Shown here: one piece after another, positions 18,250 to 27,700 of the stretch | Position numbering within the stretch: the first letter of the stretch is position 1 | How the letters are laid out: each line of letters starts with the position of its first letter | Assembly (NCBI GenBank): GCA_900766495.1 | Contig: CAAFVM010000039.1 | Coordinates: 18,153-82,152 of the forward strand | From: Clostridia bacterium | GTDB lineage: Bacteria; Bacillota; Clostridia; Christensenellales; Borkfalkiaceae | Reading direction: 5' to 3' | Length of the DNA: 64,000 nucleotides | Translations under genes and position numbers: made by a program | The notes under the pieces: generated by a model | Told to the model about the DNA's origin: nothing | The model's database searches: none | The model's input: only the letters and a program-made list of their open reading frames with translations

Positions 18250-19535
18250 ACGATTATAAATTTATAGTATTGTCTGCCGACGCGCTGGTTACCGAAGACT
18301 TAAAACTTTTGGAAACCATGCCCAACTATTCCAAATATATTATGGGCGGCTCGGGAACAAAAAGCATGCTGTCGGTATGCCCGTCGGTAACCTACGTTGC
18401 CCACACCGCAATGGCAAGCGGCTGTATGCCCGGCAAAACGGGGGTGGTAAGCAACTTTGCCACGCTTGAACACGGGGTTAAAAACCGCCCGTGGTGCTTA
18501 ACTCACGATTTCGTTAAAGTGCCCGATATTTTCACCGCGGCAAAACGCGCGGGCAAAACGACCGCGGCGGTGTTCTGGCCGGTTACCGGCAATCACCCCG
18601 ATATAGATATGCTCATAAACGAAATTCCCGGTTGCACGCCCGATATGCCCATCGACGAAGCGCTTAAAGACCAGGGTTCGAATGAAGAAATGCTTGAAAT
18701 AGCAAGAATGTACGCGGGCGAAATGGTTCGAACCGGCGTTCACCCGGGGTGCGACTATTTCGTTGCCGATTGCGCAGCCGAGATAATCCGCCGCCACGCG
18801 CCCGACCTCATTCTCGTTCACCCCGCCAACGTCGACGGCACCCGCCATTGCTACGGCGTTTTCAACGAACAGGTTAACACCGCGGTAAAGGAAACCGACG
18901 ATATGCTCGGCATTCTTGCCCGCGCCGCCGAAGCTTCGGGGTATAAGGACAAATACAATATAATACTCGTAAGCGACCACGGGCAAATGGACATGAACAG
19001 AATAGTCAACGTAGACGTTCTGTTTGCCGAAAACGGCTGGGTAAACAAAGAAACGGGCGAAGCCGAGGTATATTCGGTGTCGCAAGGCTTTTCGTTTTAC
19101 GTGTTTTTAAAAGACAAAAACGACGAAGTTTTAAAAGCCAAGGTAGAAAAAGTGCTTAAAGACGCTTCGGAAGACGGAATTTTCGGTTTCGGAGAGGTGC
19201 TTACCGCCGAGCAGGCGAAAGAGCGTTACGGTTTGTACGGCGATTTCTCGTTCGTGGTCGATACCGACGGCGAAACCGGGTTCGGCGAAGAAATCACCCG
19301 TCCCGCGCTAGTTCGTTTCCGCGACCCCACCGATTATCGCAAGGGCAGCGGTTGCCACGGGCATTTCCCCGAAAGAGGACCGCAACCCGTGTTTATGGCT
19401 AAAGGTCCCGCGTTTAAAGAAAACGTTATTTGCGATGCCGGGCATATAGCCGACCTCGCGCCCACTTTGGCAAAGGCTATGGACATAGAGTTTTATCCCT
19501 GCGACGGCAAAGCTTTAACCGATATTATTAAGTAA
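18246..19535 (+). CDS. Alkaline phosphatase superfamily phosphodiesterase/pyrophosphatase-like protein
   Basis: 429 residues from the ATG overlapping the rhamnosidase stop (ATGA). Motifs of the type I phosphodiesterase/nucleotide pyrophosphatase family are visible: an early metal Asp in LSADAL, a nucleophile Thr in SVTYVAHTAMASG, then HPANVDGTRHCYG, VSDHGQM and SGCHGHFPE supplying Asp and His metal ligands. There is no signal peptide or membrane segment, so the protein appears cytoplasmic, which is unusual for the family. It ends the cassette A operon. It may release phosphate from a phosphorylated sugar or act on a nucleotide sugar; the substrate is unknown. Confidence 0.82.
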   Translation: MNDYKFIVLSADALVTEDLKLLETMPNYSKYIMGGSGTKSMLSVCPSVTYVAHTAMASGCMPGKTGVVSNFATLEHGVKNRPWCLTHDFVKVPDIFTAAKRAGKTTAAVFWPVTGNHPDIDMLINEIPGCTPDMPIDEALKDQGSNEEMLEIARMYAGEMVRTGVHPGCDYFVADCAAEIIRRHAPDLILVHPANVDGTRHCYGVFNEQVNTAVKETDDMLGILARAAEASGYKDKYNIILVSDHGQMDMNRIVNVDVLFAENGWVNKETGEAEVYSVSQGFSFYVFLKDKNDEVLKAKVEKVLKDASEDGIFGFGEVLTAEQAKERYGLYGDFSFVVDTDGETGFGEEITRPALVRFRDPTDYRKGSGCHGHFPERGPQPVFMAKGPAFKENVICDAGHIADLAPTLAKAMDIEFYPCDGKALTDIIK

Positions 19536-19602
19536 TATTTTATAAAAACAATCGGTTTTGTTGGTTTTTTAACTCGTTTTGTTGCGAATTTTTAAAAAAC
19601 CG

Positions 19603-19631
19603 TTGCAAAAATAAAAAAACTCTGCTATAAT
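19603..19631 (+). promoter_or_regulatory. Predicted promoter of the antiporter/MgtC transcript
   Basis: TTGCAA (19603-19608), 17-bp spacer, TATAAT (19626-19631). It lies 237 bp before the antiporter start codon, implying a long untranslated leader. The 332-bp gap 19536-19867 holds this promoter, the structured leader and a second TATAAT at 19809-19814 without a good -35 box. Confidence 0.65.
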
Positions 19632-19635
19632 AGCG

Positions 19636-19790
19636 AAAACTTCGGTTTTAGGGCGCGTTGCCGTTTTTTATCGACTGCGGGGCTTTAAAAATGCGATTTA
19701 AGCCGAAAAACAAGCAGGCGAACAGACGAACAAGTAAAAAATACCCAAAAAATTCGTGCGGCTTTGCGGCTGCGCGAATTTTGGTTTTAT
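19636..19790 (+). ncRNA. Structured 5' leader or small RNA upstream of the antiporter
   Basis: The predicted transcript opens with a helix AAAAC/GTTTT capped by a UUCG tetraloop (19636-19649). A bulged stem follows at 19681-19704 (GGCTTTAAA with TTTAAGCC), then a terminator-like hairpin at 19749-19782. I do not recognise a known riboswitch consensus. It may be an attenuator-type leader for ion-transport genes, or a separate RNA of about 150 nt. Confidence 0.45.
19749..19782 (+). terminator. Terminator-like hairpin in the antiporter leader
   Basis: An 11-bp stem (19749-19759 with 19772-19782, one G-U pair) is followed by the T-rich stretch GGTTTTATATTTTCG. It sits between the promoter and the gene, so it fits a regulated attenuator. 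Confidence 0.5.
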
Positions 19791-19867
19791 ATTTTCGATT
19801 TTTATTAATATAATAGTAATTAGTCGGTTATTCATTATCGTAGCGAAAAATAAGGAGGCGAGCAACG

Positions 19868-21301
19868 ATGGAACAATTATATGAAAAATTAAGCGCGACG
19901 TCGCCCGTTTCCGCGGTGATTCTGGCGCTTGCAATAGTTCTTTTAAGCGGCTTTTTAATGACGAGGATTACCAAGCTTTTAAGGCTGCCCAACGTTACAG
20001 CTTACATAGTGGCGGGCATAATAATAGGTCCGTTCTGCTTAAAAGCCGTGCCGCAAAACGTAATAGACGGCTCGGCGTTCATATCGGACGTGGCTCTTGC
20101 GTTTATAGCCTTTTCCGCGGGCGAATATTTCCGTTTTTCGTCGTTTAAGGGCAAGGGCAAACAACTGGTTATAATAACCGTTTTAGAGGCTCTTACGGCT
20201 TCGCTTCTCGTGTTTATTTTAACTTACTTCATATTAGGGCTGGGCATAGCGTTTTCGCTCGTTTTGTCGGCTTTGGCTTCGGCAACCGCGCCCGCTTCAA
20301 CTCTTATGACAATTCGTCAGACGGGCGCGAAAGGAGATTTCGTAGACACGCTTATATCGGTTGTCGCGTTCGACGACGTGGTGTCGCTCTTCGCTTTTTC
20401 AATAGCCATTTCGGTGGCTATGGCGGCGGGAACCGGCACTATGGATTCCAAAACCGTACTGCTTCCGCTTCTATATAACGTAATAATGCTTGTGCTTGGC
20501 GTGGCGCTCGGGTTCGCGCTTAAATTCTTTATGGCAAAGCGCTCTACCGACAACAGGCTTATAGTTTCAATCGCCTTGCTGTTTACCCTGTGCGGTGTGG
20601 GCGCGGCTCTTTCGGTGTCGCCGCTTATGGCGTGCATGGTTATGGGCGCGGTTTACATCAACGCGAGCGGCGACGACAGGCTGTTCAAACAATTAAACTA
20701 TTTTTCGCCGCCCATACTGCTGATGTTTTTCGTGCGCTCGGGCATGAGTTTCAGGCTTGATACTCTGTTCGACACGCAGTCGCGGGTGGCGGGCGTACCG
20801 CTGCTGTTAATAGGCTGCTTATACTTTTTGGTGCGCATAGCGGGCAAGTATTTAGGCGCGTTCGCGGGCTGCAAAATCTGCAAAAAACCTAAAAAAACCA
20901 CATACACGTTAGGGCTTGCGTTAATACCGCAGGCGGGCGTTGCAATAGGGCTTTCGGAGCTTGCGGCAAGAACCATAGGCGGAAGCACCGGCGCGGTTAT
21001 TCAAACCATAATAATGTCGTCGAGCATACTTTACGAACTTATAGGTCCCGGGCTTGCTAAACTGGCGTTGTCGCTTTCGGGCGCGATCGGCGGTTCCGAC
21101 GTAAACGCGGAATCGGGTAAAGTTCCCGAAAAGAGCGAACGCGAAATTTTAATAGAGCGAATGAACCAAATTCAAAAAGAAATAGAAAAAAGCAATTATG
21201 CCCGAAGCGACGAGGAAAAAGCTTTTGCCGACGCCGCGGACGAGCAGGAAGAAATGCTGATAAACGAAGATAAAAACAGAAAATTCATAAACAGGAGGTA
21301 G
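19868..21301 (+). CDS. Cation:proton antiporter, CPA2/Na+/H+ exchanger family
   Basis: 477 residues. About 12 hydrophobic segments span residues 15-400. The ion-binding region has the two adjacent acids of the family in VVAFDDVVSLF. The C-terminus (about 410-477) is hydrophilic, highly charged and probably coiled-coil (EREILIERMNQIQKEIEKS); it is not a recognisable TrkA-N domain. TAAGGAGG precedes the ATG. The MgtC-like gene starts 4 bp after its stop, so the pair forms an operon for ion homeostasis. Na+ or K+ exchange for protons is expected; the ion is not determined. Its place amid glycan genes is unexplained. Confidence 0.88.
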   Translation: MEQLYEKLSATSPVSAVILALAIVLLSGFLMTRITKLLRLPNVTAYIVAGIIIGPFCLKAVPQNVIDGSAFISDVALAFIAFSAGEYFRFSSFKGKGKQLVIITVLEALTASLLVFILTYFILGLGIAFSLVLSALASATAPASTLMTIRQTGAKGDFVDTLISVVAFDDVVSLFAFSIAISVAMAAGTGTMDSKTVLLPLLYNVIMLVLGVALGFALKFFMAKRSTDNRLIVSIALLFTLCGVGAALSVSPLMACMVMGAVYINASGDDRLFKQLNYFSPPILLMFFVRSGMSFRLDTLFDTQSRVAGVPLLLIGCLYFLVRIAGKYLGAFAGCKICKKPKKTTYTLGLALIPQAGVAIGLSELAARTIGGSTGAVIQTIIMSSSILYELIGPGLAKLALSLSGAIGGSDVNAESGKVPEKSEREILIERMNQIQKEIEKSNYARSDEEKAFADAADEQEEMLINEDKNRKFINRR

Positions 21302-21305
21302 AACA

Positions 21306-22025
21306 ATGAAAGATGTTTTAGCCGAACTCATGGGCGAATGGTGCATGGGAATAAACGTGGGCGGGGTGGCGTTAAAAATAGTTTTAGCCATAGTACTCGC
21401 CGCTATAGTGGGTAGCGAGCGCGCAACCAAACGCCACGCCGCGGGTTTAAGAACCTTTATGCTCGTGTCTCTTATATCCACGCTTGCCGCCACGGTCGAT
21501 AAATATCTGGTTACGCAATGCGGCGTAGTGGTTCCCGTCGTTACGGGCGCCACGGTAATAGGGCTTGCCATAGTAAGCTCGAACACCATTTTATACAGTT
21601 CCAAAAGCCAGATTAAAGGGCTTACAACCTCGGTCGCGCTTTGGGGTAACTGCATATTGTCGGTTTTAATAGGGCTTGACCTTTATTTAATAGCTCTTAT
21701 TTCTTTCGCCGCATACATGCTTTGCCTTACCGGTTTTATGAGTTTCGAATATTCTTTAAAGCGCAAATCCGATTATTTCGAAATACATCTGGAGCTTAAA
21801 AACAAAAACTCGTTGCAGGAATTTATCGCGGTAGTGCGCAAACTCGGGCTTAAAGTGGACGACATAGAACTTAACACCGCTTATATGAACACCGGGCTGT
21901 TCGTTTATTCGGTTTCGCTTTCAATCGATAAGAAAAAAGTAGGCAAAAAGGTTAAGCACGAAGATATTATTTCGGCTATTTCCGAACTCGATTACGTAAA
22001 CTACGTTGAAGAATTAGGCTGCTGA
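21306..22025 (+). CDS. MgtC/SapB-family membrane protein
   Basis: 239 residues. The N-terminal half has four or five membrane segments with the family signature VGSERATKRHAAGLRTFMLV. The soluble C-terminal part (about 155-239) fits the ACT-like domain found on many MgtC proteins. AGGAGG precedes the ATG. MgtC proteins are linked to Mg2+ limitation, membrane potential and F-ATPase modulation. Co-transcription with an antiporter suggests a joint role in ion or pH balance. A strong hairpin follows the stop. Confidence 0.87.
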   Translation: MKDVLAELMGEWCMGINVGGVALKIVLAIVLAAIVGSERATKRHAAGLRTFMLVSLISTLAATVDKYLVTQCGVVVPVVTGATVIGLAIVSSNTILYSSKSQIKGLTTSVALWGNCILSVLIGLDLYLIALISFAAYMLCLTGFMSFEYSLKRKSDYFEIHLELKNKNSLQEFIAVVRKLGLKVDDIELNTAYMNTGLFVYSVSLSIDKKKVGKKVKHEDIISAISELDYVNYVEELGC

Positions 22026-22078
22026 AAAGTTTTTGTTATAGAAAGGTTATTATGGAGCTTCTTTAAACGGTCTCTCGC

Positions 22079-22122
22079 GAAATTCCGAATTTGCGAATCG
22101 CGGAAAATACGGAATTTCTTTT
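22079..22122 (+). terminator. Terminator after the antiporter/MgtC operon
   Basis: GAAATTCCG (22079-22087) pairs with CGGAATTTC (22110-22118), with a 22-nt inner region and a short TTTT run after it. It lies 54 bp past the MgtC stop. Confidence 0.6.
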
Positions 22123-22140
22123 AGAATAAAGTACAACCGA

Positions 22141-22170
22141 TTGACGAAAGCAGAGTTTTTGCGTTAAAGT
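22141..22170 (+). promoter_or_regulatory. Possible promoter of a small hairpin RNA
   Basis: TTGACG (22141-22146), 18-bp spacer, TAAAGT (22165-22170). The predicted start near 22177 coincides with the first base of the long hairpin that follows. Confidence 0.4.
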
Positions 22171-22176
22171 ATTCAT

Positions 22177-22256
22177 GATAGCGATAGATTTTCCTTAAAG
22201 TATTTGGTTAGCACTTAATCTTTAACGTAATGAAAATCTTTTCGCTATCTTTTTTA
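22177..22256 (+). ncRNA. Candidate small RNA: long imperfect hairpin with T tract
   Basis: In the gap 22026-22404, paired blocks nest symmetrically: GATAGCGA with TCGCTATC, GATTTTC with GAAAATC, TTAAAG with CTTTAA. Together they make one 73-nt hairpin (22177-22249) followed at once by six T. With the promoter-like boxes just upstream this fits a self-contained RNA of about 75-80 nt. It could also be a second terminator or a small dispersed palindromic element. Confidence 0.45.
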
Positions 22257-22310
22257 TTGCATATGTATTGTAATCCTACAAATTTTTTCAAAGAAATTTT
22301 TAAAAACATC

Positions 22311-22338
22311 TTGACAAAATAAGATTTTGTGTTATAAT
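22311..22338 (+). promoter_or_regulatory. Predicted promoter of the GH43/LacI operon
   Basis: Perfect TTGACA (22311-22316) and TATAAT (22333-22338) with a 16-bp spacer. A perfect palindromic operator begins 7 bp downstream. Confidence 0.8.
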
Positions 22339-22344
22339 GTAATT

Positions 22345-22360
22345 ACGTTAACGTTAACGT
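22345..22360. promoter_or_regulatory. LacI-type operator, copy 1
   Basis: ACGTTAACGTTAACGT is a perfect 16-bp palindrome with the central CG typical of LacI-family operators. It overlaps the expected transcription start, so bound protein would block the promoter. An identical copy lies at 24604-24619. Confidence 0.8.
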
Positions 22361-22404
22361 GCCTTATTAACGGAACAAAAAAACGAAAAAATGGTGAAAA
22401 GAAA

Positions 22405-23292
22405 ATGATAGTAACCGACGTAACCGACATAGGCGACCCGTTTATACTAAACGACGGCGAAAAGTATTATATGTATGCCACTTCGGCAAAAGACGGATTT
22501 TTATATTACGAATCGGACGACTTGAAAAGTTGGAAAAATTGCGGATATTGCTATAAAGGCAGTTCCTCTTTAATCGAAAACGACTACTGGGCGCCCGAGG
22601 TTTATAAAATTCGTGGCAAATACTATATGTTGTTTACGGCGCGTTGGCAAAAATGCCATAGTTTAAGGCTGTGGCTTGCCGTATCCGATAGTCCGTGCGG
22701 ACCCTTTAAAAACGTTTACGACCGTCCTCTTTTCGATTTCGGTTACGCCGTGATAGACGGAAACCTGTTTTTCGACGACGACGGGCAAACTTATTTATAT
22801 TATTCGCGCGATTGCAGCGAGAACATAATAAACGGAGTGCATACAAGCGAACTTTACTGCGTTAAATTCAACGACGAAACGTTTGAAACCGATGGCGAGC
22901 CTGTAAAACTCACCACGCCCGACGTTCCTTGGGAAACCGCGCTTAACGAAAAATGGCGCTGGAACGAGGCGCCCGCCGTTATTAAGCACGACGGGGTGTA
23001 TTACTTGAATTATTCGGTAAATTGCTTCGATTCCCGCGAATATTCGGTTTGCCTGGCGACAAGTTCAAGCCCGATTAAAGATTTTGTTAAACGAACCGAC
23101 AACCCGATTTTGAAATATCGCGAGGGCGAGTTTTCGGGGCCGGGGCATAACTGCTTTTTCACCGATAAAAACGGCGAACTCGAAACGGCTTTTCACATTC
23201 ACACGTTTTACGAAAAACCGAGCGGAAACCGCCGCGCGTGCATAGCGAAAGTAAACTTTACTCCGAACGGCGGAATGCAATTCGACGTTTAA
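22405..23292 (+). CDS. GH43-family glycosidase, cytoplasmic
   Basis: 295 residues from the ATG after GGTGAAAAG; the frame stays open upstream to 22327, but that crosses the operator. No signal peptide. It has the five-bladed beta-propeller pattern and the three expected acids: Asp11 in GDPFIL (base), Asp118 in VIDGNLFFDDDG (pKa modulator) and Glu188 in RWNEAPAVIKHDG (acid). YWAPEVYKI is also typical. The length fits a single catalytic domain without accessory modules. Arabinofuranosidase, xylosidase or exo-galactanase activity is possible. Directly behind a LacI-controlled promoter and before the lacI-like gene, it is probably induced by a product of its own substrate. Confidence 0.85.
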   Translation: MIVTDVTDIGDPFILNDGEKYYMYATSAKDGFLYYESDDLKSWKNCGYCYKGSSSLIENDYWAPEVYKIRGKYYMLFTARWQKCHSLRLWLAVSDSPCGPFKNVYDRPLFDFGYAVIDGNLFFDDDGQTYLYYSRDCSENIINGVHTSELYCVKFNDETFETDGEPVKLTTPDVPWETALNEKWRWNEAPAVIKHDGVYYLNYSVNCFDSREYSVCLATSSSPIKDFVKRTDNPILKYREGEFSGPGHNCFFTDKNGELETAFHIHTFYEKPSGNRRACIAKVNFTPNGGMQFDV

Positions 23293-23555
23293 ACGAATTT
23301 AAACGAACATTATATACATTATATAATTGTAGATATATAGTTTTTAAATAAACATAATAATAAAAACGGAAGAAGATAAAACAGCCGACATTACGTAATT
23401 TTAAGCGGCTTAAAAGGGGAACCCGTTTATAATAACGCGAGGCGCAATCGGCTCGGCAAAAAGGCGAGTTGAAAAAGGCTGAAAAAAACAACCTGAAAGG
23501 CGCATAAAAAACGTAAAAAACGGCTTAATAAAAAAAGAAGGCAGATTAAAAACAA

Positions 23556-24533
23556 ATGACAAAAAGGGTAACAATCAAAGAGGTGGCGAAAGCCGCAAAC
23601 GTTACGCCGCAAACGGTATCTCGCGCGATGAGAAACGCGCCCGACATATCGGAAGAAACGCGCGAAAGAATTTTAAAAATAGCTTCAAAACTCAACTACG
23701 TAAAAAATTCCACGGCAAGCGCGCTTCGAAGCGGCTCGACAAGGCTTATCGCCGTGATTTTCGACAACTTGCGCAACGTATTCTTCTCGATAATGGCTGA
23801 TTACATTCAGTTTTGTTTGAAAGAACGCGGCTACACGATGCTCACGCTTTCGCAAGAAAAAGCCAAGCTCGACGAAGAGTCGTATATGACGGCGGCGGCG
23901 CACAATGTAGACGGAATAATAAGCTTTATAGAACCCGAAGACGAAATATCTTCGCTTATAGAAAAATATAAAGTTCCCGTATTGCTTTTCGGAAGACGAA
24001 CCGAATTGCCCGGCGTAGATTATATTTACACCGACGACGAAAAGGGCGGGTCGCTCGCGGCGAAAAAACTTATAAGCGCGGGCTGCGATAAATTGTTGAT
24101 GATTTCGGAAGGATTGTCGCTTACCTGCGCATACGACCGTTTCTGCGGATTTAAAACCGAAGTGGAAGAAAAAGGGCTTAAAACCGATTTGCTTATAAGG
24201 TCGGGGCTTGACAACGAGTGCTTCGGCAAGAAAATATTAGAACTTAAAACCAACGACAACTATCCCGACGGCATTTTCTGCTTTAACGATATGATAGCTT
24301 TCGAAACGCTGTTCTATATTGAAAAATACAATCTGCCGCCCGTAAAAATAGTGGGATACGACAATATACAGGAAGAAATAAAAATTCCTAAACGCCTGAC
24401 GTCGGTAGGCACCGACAAGTTGCAGCTTTGCGAACGCGCCGTTTCTATTTTGCTTAATAAAGTTCAAAACGACTGCGCGACCACGCAAAAAGCCAAAGCC
24501 GACGTGTTTTTGGCTGACGGCGCCACAACTTAA
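23556..24533 (+). CDS. LacI-family transcriptional regulator
   Basis: 325 residues. The N-terminal helix-turn-helix TIKEVAKAANVTPQTVSRAM and the hinge helix region NSTASALRSGSTRLIAV are classic. A periplasmic-binding-like sensor domain fills about residues 60-325 (GIISFIEPED, IVGYDNI, RLTSVGTDK). GAAGGC precedes the ATG weakly. The 263-bp gap before it is AT-rich, holds no clear promoter and may be read through from the GH43 gene. Two identical palindromes, before 22405 and before 24709, are its likely operators. That links the GH43 enzyme, this regulator and the giant SGNH lipoprotein in one regulon. Confidence 0.92.
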   Translation: MTKRVTIKEVAKAANVTPQTVSRAMRNAPDISEETRERILKIASKLNYVKNSTASALRSGSTRLIAVIFDNLRNVFFSIMADYIQFCLKERGYTMLTLSQEKAKLDEESYMTAAAHNVDGIISFIEPEDEISSLIEKYKVPVLLFGRRTELPGVDYIYTDDEKGGSLAAKKLISAGCDKLLMISEGLSLTCAYDRFCGFKTEVEEKGLKTDLLIRSGLDNECFGKKILELKTNDNYPDGIFCFNDMIAFETLFYIEKYNLPPVKIVGYDNIQEEIKIPKRLTSVGTDKLQLCERAVSILLNKVQNDCATTQKAKADVFLADGATT

Positions 24534-24539
24534 AATATT

Positions 24540-24559
24540 TTCCGCGATTTTTTGCGGAA
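24540..24559 (+). terminator. Hairpin after the LacI gene, weak terminator
   Basis: TTCCGC (24540-24545) pairs with GCGGAA (24554-24559). No T run follows, so termination would be partial. Confidence 0.35.
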
Positions 24560-24575
24560 AGGTTTAAGGTCGGGG

Positions 24576-24619
24576 TTGAATAACTTTGGATTATTCGTTT
24601 AAAACGTTAACGTTAACGT
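24576..24619 (+). promoter_or_regulatory. Promoter with LacI-type operator, copy 2
   Basis: TTGAAT (24576-24581), 17-bp spacer and a weak TTAAAA (24599-24604) abut ACGTTAACGTTAACGT (24604-24619). The operator is identical to the one at 22345-22360 and sits in a similar place relative to the promoter. It should control the gene at 24709 and possibly the whole of cassette B. Confidence 0.65.
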
Positions 24620-24708
24620 TACCGAATTTTGTCTGTTTTTGGCAAAAAATAACAACGAAAACGCGAGTTTTAGGCGGTAAAATATAAAAGAGACTTTGGA
24701 GGTCTTAT

Positions 24709-27700
24709 ATGAGTAAGGGAAAAAGGTTTTTAACGATTCTTCTCGTCGTTCTCTGCATAGGCGCGCTTCTTGCGTTCACCTCGTGCGACAACGGCGCGAT
24801 AGATTCGGGTAATTCGTCGTCGTCGCAGCCGAACACCGGCGATTCTTCCGGCAGTTCGGGTGATTCGAGCGATTCGACCGGCGATTCAAGCTCTTCATCC
24901 GGCACGGAAAATCCCGACCCGGAAGAACCCGATGAACCCCTTGACGCGGTTCACCTTGACGGAATTCCTCAAAGCGCGATAAAAACCGTTGCTACGGCGG
25001 GCGACAAAACCGCTAAAGCAAGCTGGGTAGTGGAATACACTCAAGACGGAATTAAATTCGTGGCATACGTTGAAGACGATGCGATATTTGCCGATGGAGA
25101 CAATATGTTTGCCAACGACGGCGTAGAACTTTTAATAAGCAAGGTTCAGCGCGTTAAAGGTTATTCGGCAGGCACCGTTTCGGTAACCGCCGACGTAAAC
25201 GGAGACGTAGTTGTTAAAAATATGTCTGCCTCCGCTTCCGTAACCGATTCGGGCGTAACCGCCAAAGCGGAAAAGTTCACTCTCGACGACAAAACGATAG
25301 CTGGTTATATGTTAACTATAACCGTGCCTTACGGCGCTACCGAAGTGACCTACGAAACCAAAGATTTGGCTGTAGTATTCGGTTTGACCAACGCTAACGA
25401 CGCGCTTACTTTAAAATCGGTTTACGATACCACTTTCGGCGCCGATTACGAAAACGTGCACACTTTCGTTGCTGTTGACGAAAACGGCGATTTCTCGGCT
25501 AACCCCTATTTCCAGTACGGAATGACTTGGGGCAGCGTTAACGACGTGCTTGTCGCTTCTTCGGTATGGAATATCGACGGCGACGACGGCAGCGAAGAAG
25601 CTAACATTTACAGCACCGGGGTCGATAACAAAGACAACCTCATTTATATGCGCAATTCCAACGCTCTTAACTACTATGCGGAAGCGAAAATTGCGGTACA
25701 ATCCCTTTTAAACGGAGAAAAATACGGTAAATTCGGTTTAACCGTAACTAGTGCCGACGGCGCTCACGGTATGTTCTATTATGTAGACGCCCTTGCCGCC
25801 GACGGAGCTACCATTAACGAAAACGCCATTAACCTCGGCTTTAACAACCGTTCGGACGTGTTAGCCTGGGCGGGCAACTATCAGGACGTAGGCAATCTGG
25901 GCAGCGTTACTTCGGCTTCTTATCAGGGCGAAAATTACGTAACCCTCGGTATTTACCGCCAGAACGGCGCGTTTAAACTTTACGCAAACGGCAATTATAT
26001 TAAAACGGTATCTTGCGGTATCGTTTACGACGAAGCCGCCTATATCGGCATAGCTTCGTTCAACATCACGATGAAAGTTAAAGATTACAGCTTCACAACC
26101 GAAGCCGCCGACCTTGCCGACAAAAAGATTGAAACCGCAGAAAAAGATTATCTGTTCATAGGCGACAGCTATATCGACACCGCTTTCTGGTACACCTGGG
26201 GCGATACTTTCGGCGATTTAAGCGCGGCTAACGAGGGCGTAGGCGGGACAAAAACCACTTACTGGAAAAATATGGTCGGAACCTTGCAGGTAATGTATAA
26301 CCCCAAAAACATTATTATGCATATCGGCGTTAACGACATCGACGGCGGAGCTTCTGCGCTCGACACGATTAACAACATAGGCGACCTGTTCGAAAGGCTT
26401 TCGCAAGCGTTCCCCGGCGTTAACATTTATTACGTAGGGCTTGCGCACAACATGATGTTCACCCAGTTCTGGGGCGAATACGACAAGGTTAACGCCGCCG
26501 TTACCGCAGCTGCAGAGGCCAACGAAAAACTCAACTATATCGATATGAACGCGCTTATCACCGCCGATTCGAACGGCACCACCTATCAGTGGTTCTCGCC
26601 CGACGGATTGCACTACGGGCTTGACGGTTACGCGGCGTTCGACAAAGCTATTTGCAGCGCTATCGGCGTTGAAAGAGAAAACAGCAAATACGGAATGGGC
26701 AGCGTTACCGTAAGCGGCGCTCCCGCATATTCTTACAGCAGCGGCTGGCAGTTCGAAGCAGACGGCATTATTCACAACACCGGCAAATATGAAGCTCAAC
26801 TTTATTTCAGCGACATTTACGCCGCGGATTTCTATGCCGAAGCTAAAATTTCCATTGCGGGAACTACCTATGCCGACGATTATCCCAAGGCGGGGCTTGC
26901 TTTCCGCTCGCAGAAAGGTTTGTGGTTCTGGGCTATCGACCTAGCAAAAGGCGCTAACTCGAACGGAACTTATTACAATAACGGTTGGTCGCAGGTGTTC
27001 TTAAGACCCGAAGTTAAAAACAAAGATTGGGACTGGCAAGGCTGCTGGGACGAATTCAACTGGATTTACAATAACCAGTATCTCGACGCTTATCCCAACG
27101 GCACCAGTTTCGACTATAACACCGATCACAGCTATATAACCCTTGCCATTGCGAAAGTGGGAACCGACGCCTGGTTCATTTCGGAGGGTAAGGTAGTAAA
27201 CGTTCTTAACGGAATTTTCGGCAAAGACGAAAAAGTTTCCGCGGCAGTAGTTAACTTCGATATGGATATGTACGTTAAAGACGCCGTTTCCATAACTAAC
27301 GCCGACGATTTGAAAGCAAAACTCGCTTCGCTTAAAATTTACGAAAAGACCAAAACCGTAGACGGCGATATGAGCGACTGGACGAAAGAAGAGCTTGCCA
27401 ACGCTATAGTTATTCCCACTACCGATGACAGGGAAGTTAAGGTTTACGCGACCCTCGCGGACGACGGTTTGTATATTTTCTACGACGCGATTCACAACAC
27501 CTACGTAAGCAACTTGACTAATTGGTTCGACAACACCAACGTAGAATTAAGATTGCCCGACGGCAAACAGCGTTTCGCTTCGGCTAACGGTCAAACTTCG
27601 CGTTGGACTTTCGATACCAGCACTCTTACAGACTTTAAGTTTGTAACAGCAACCGAAAACGGCAAACAGCACACCAAAGCCGAAATATTCATTTCTTATT

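Noticed and set aside
19636..19790. Known Mg2+ (M-box), Mn2+ (yybP-ykoY) or c-di-AMP (ydaO) riboswitch before the antiporter
   Set aside because: None of the conserved core sequences I remember for these classes is visible, so only a generic structured leader is reported.
22177..22256. CRISPR repeat or tRNA-like element
   Set aside because: There is only one hairpin with no repeat-spacer array, and no tRNA arms or CCA-type end.
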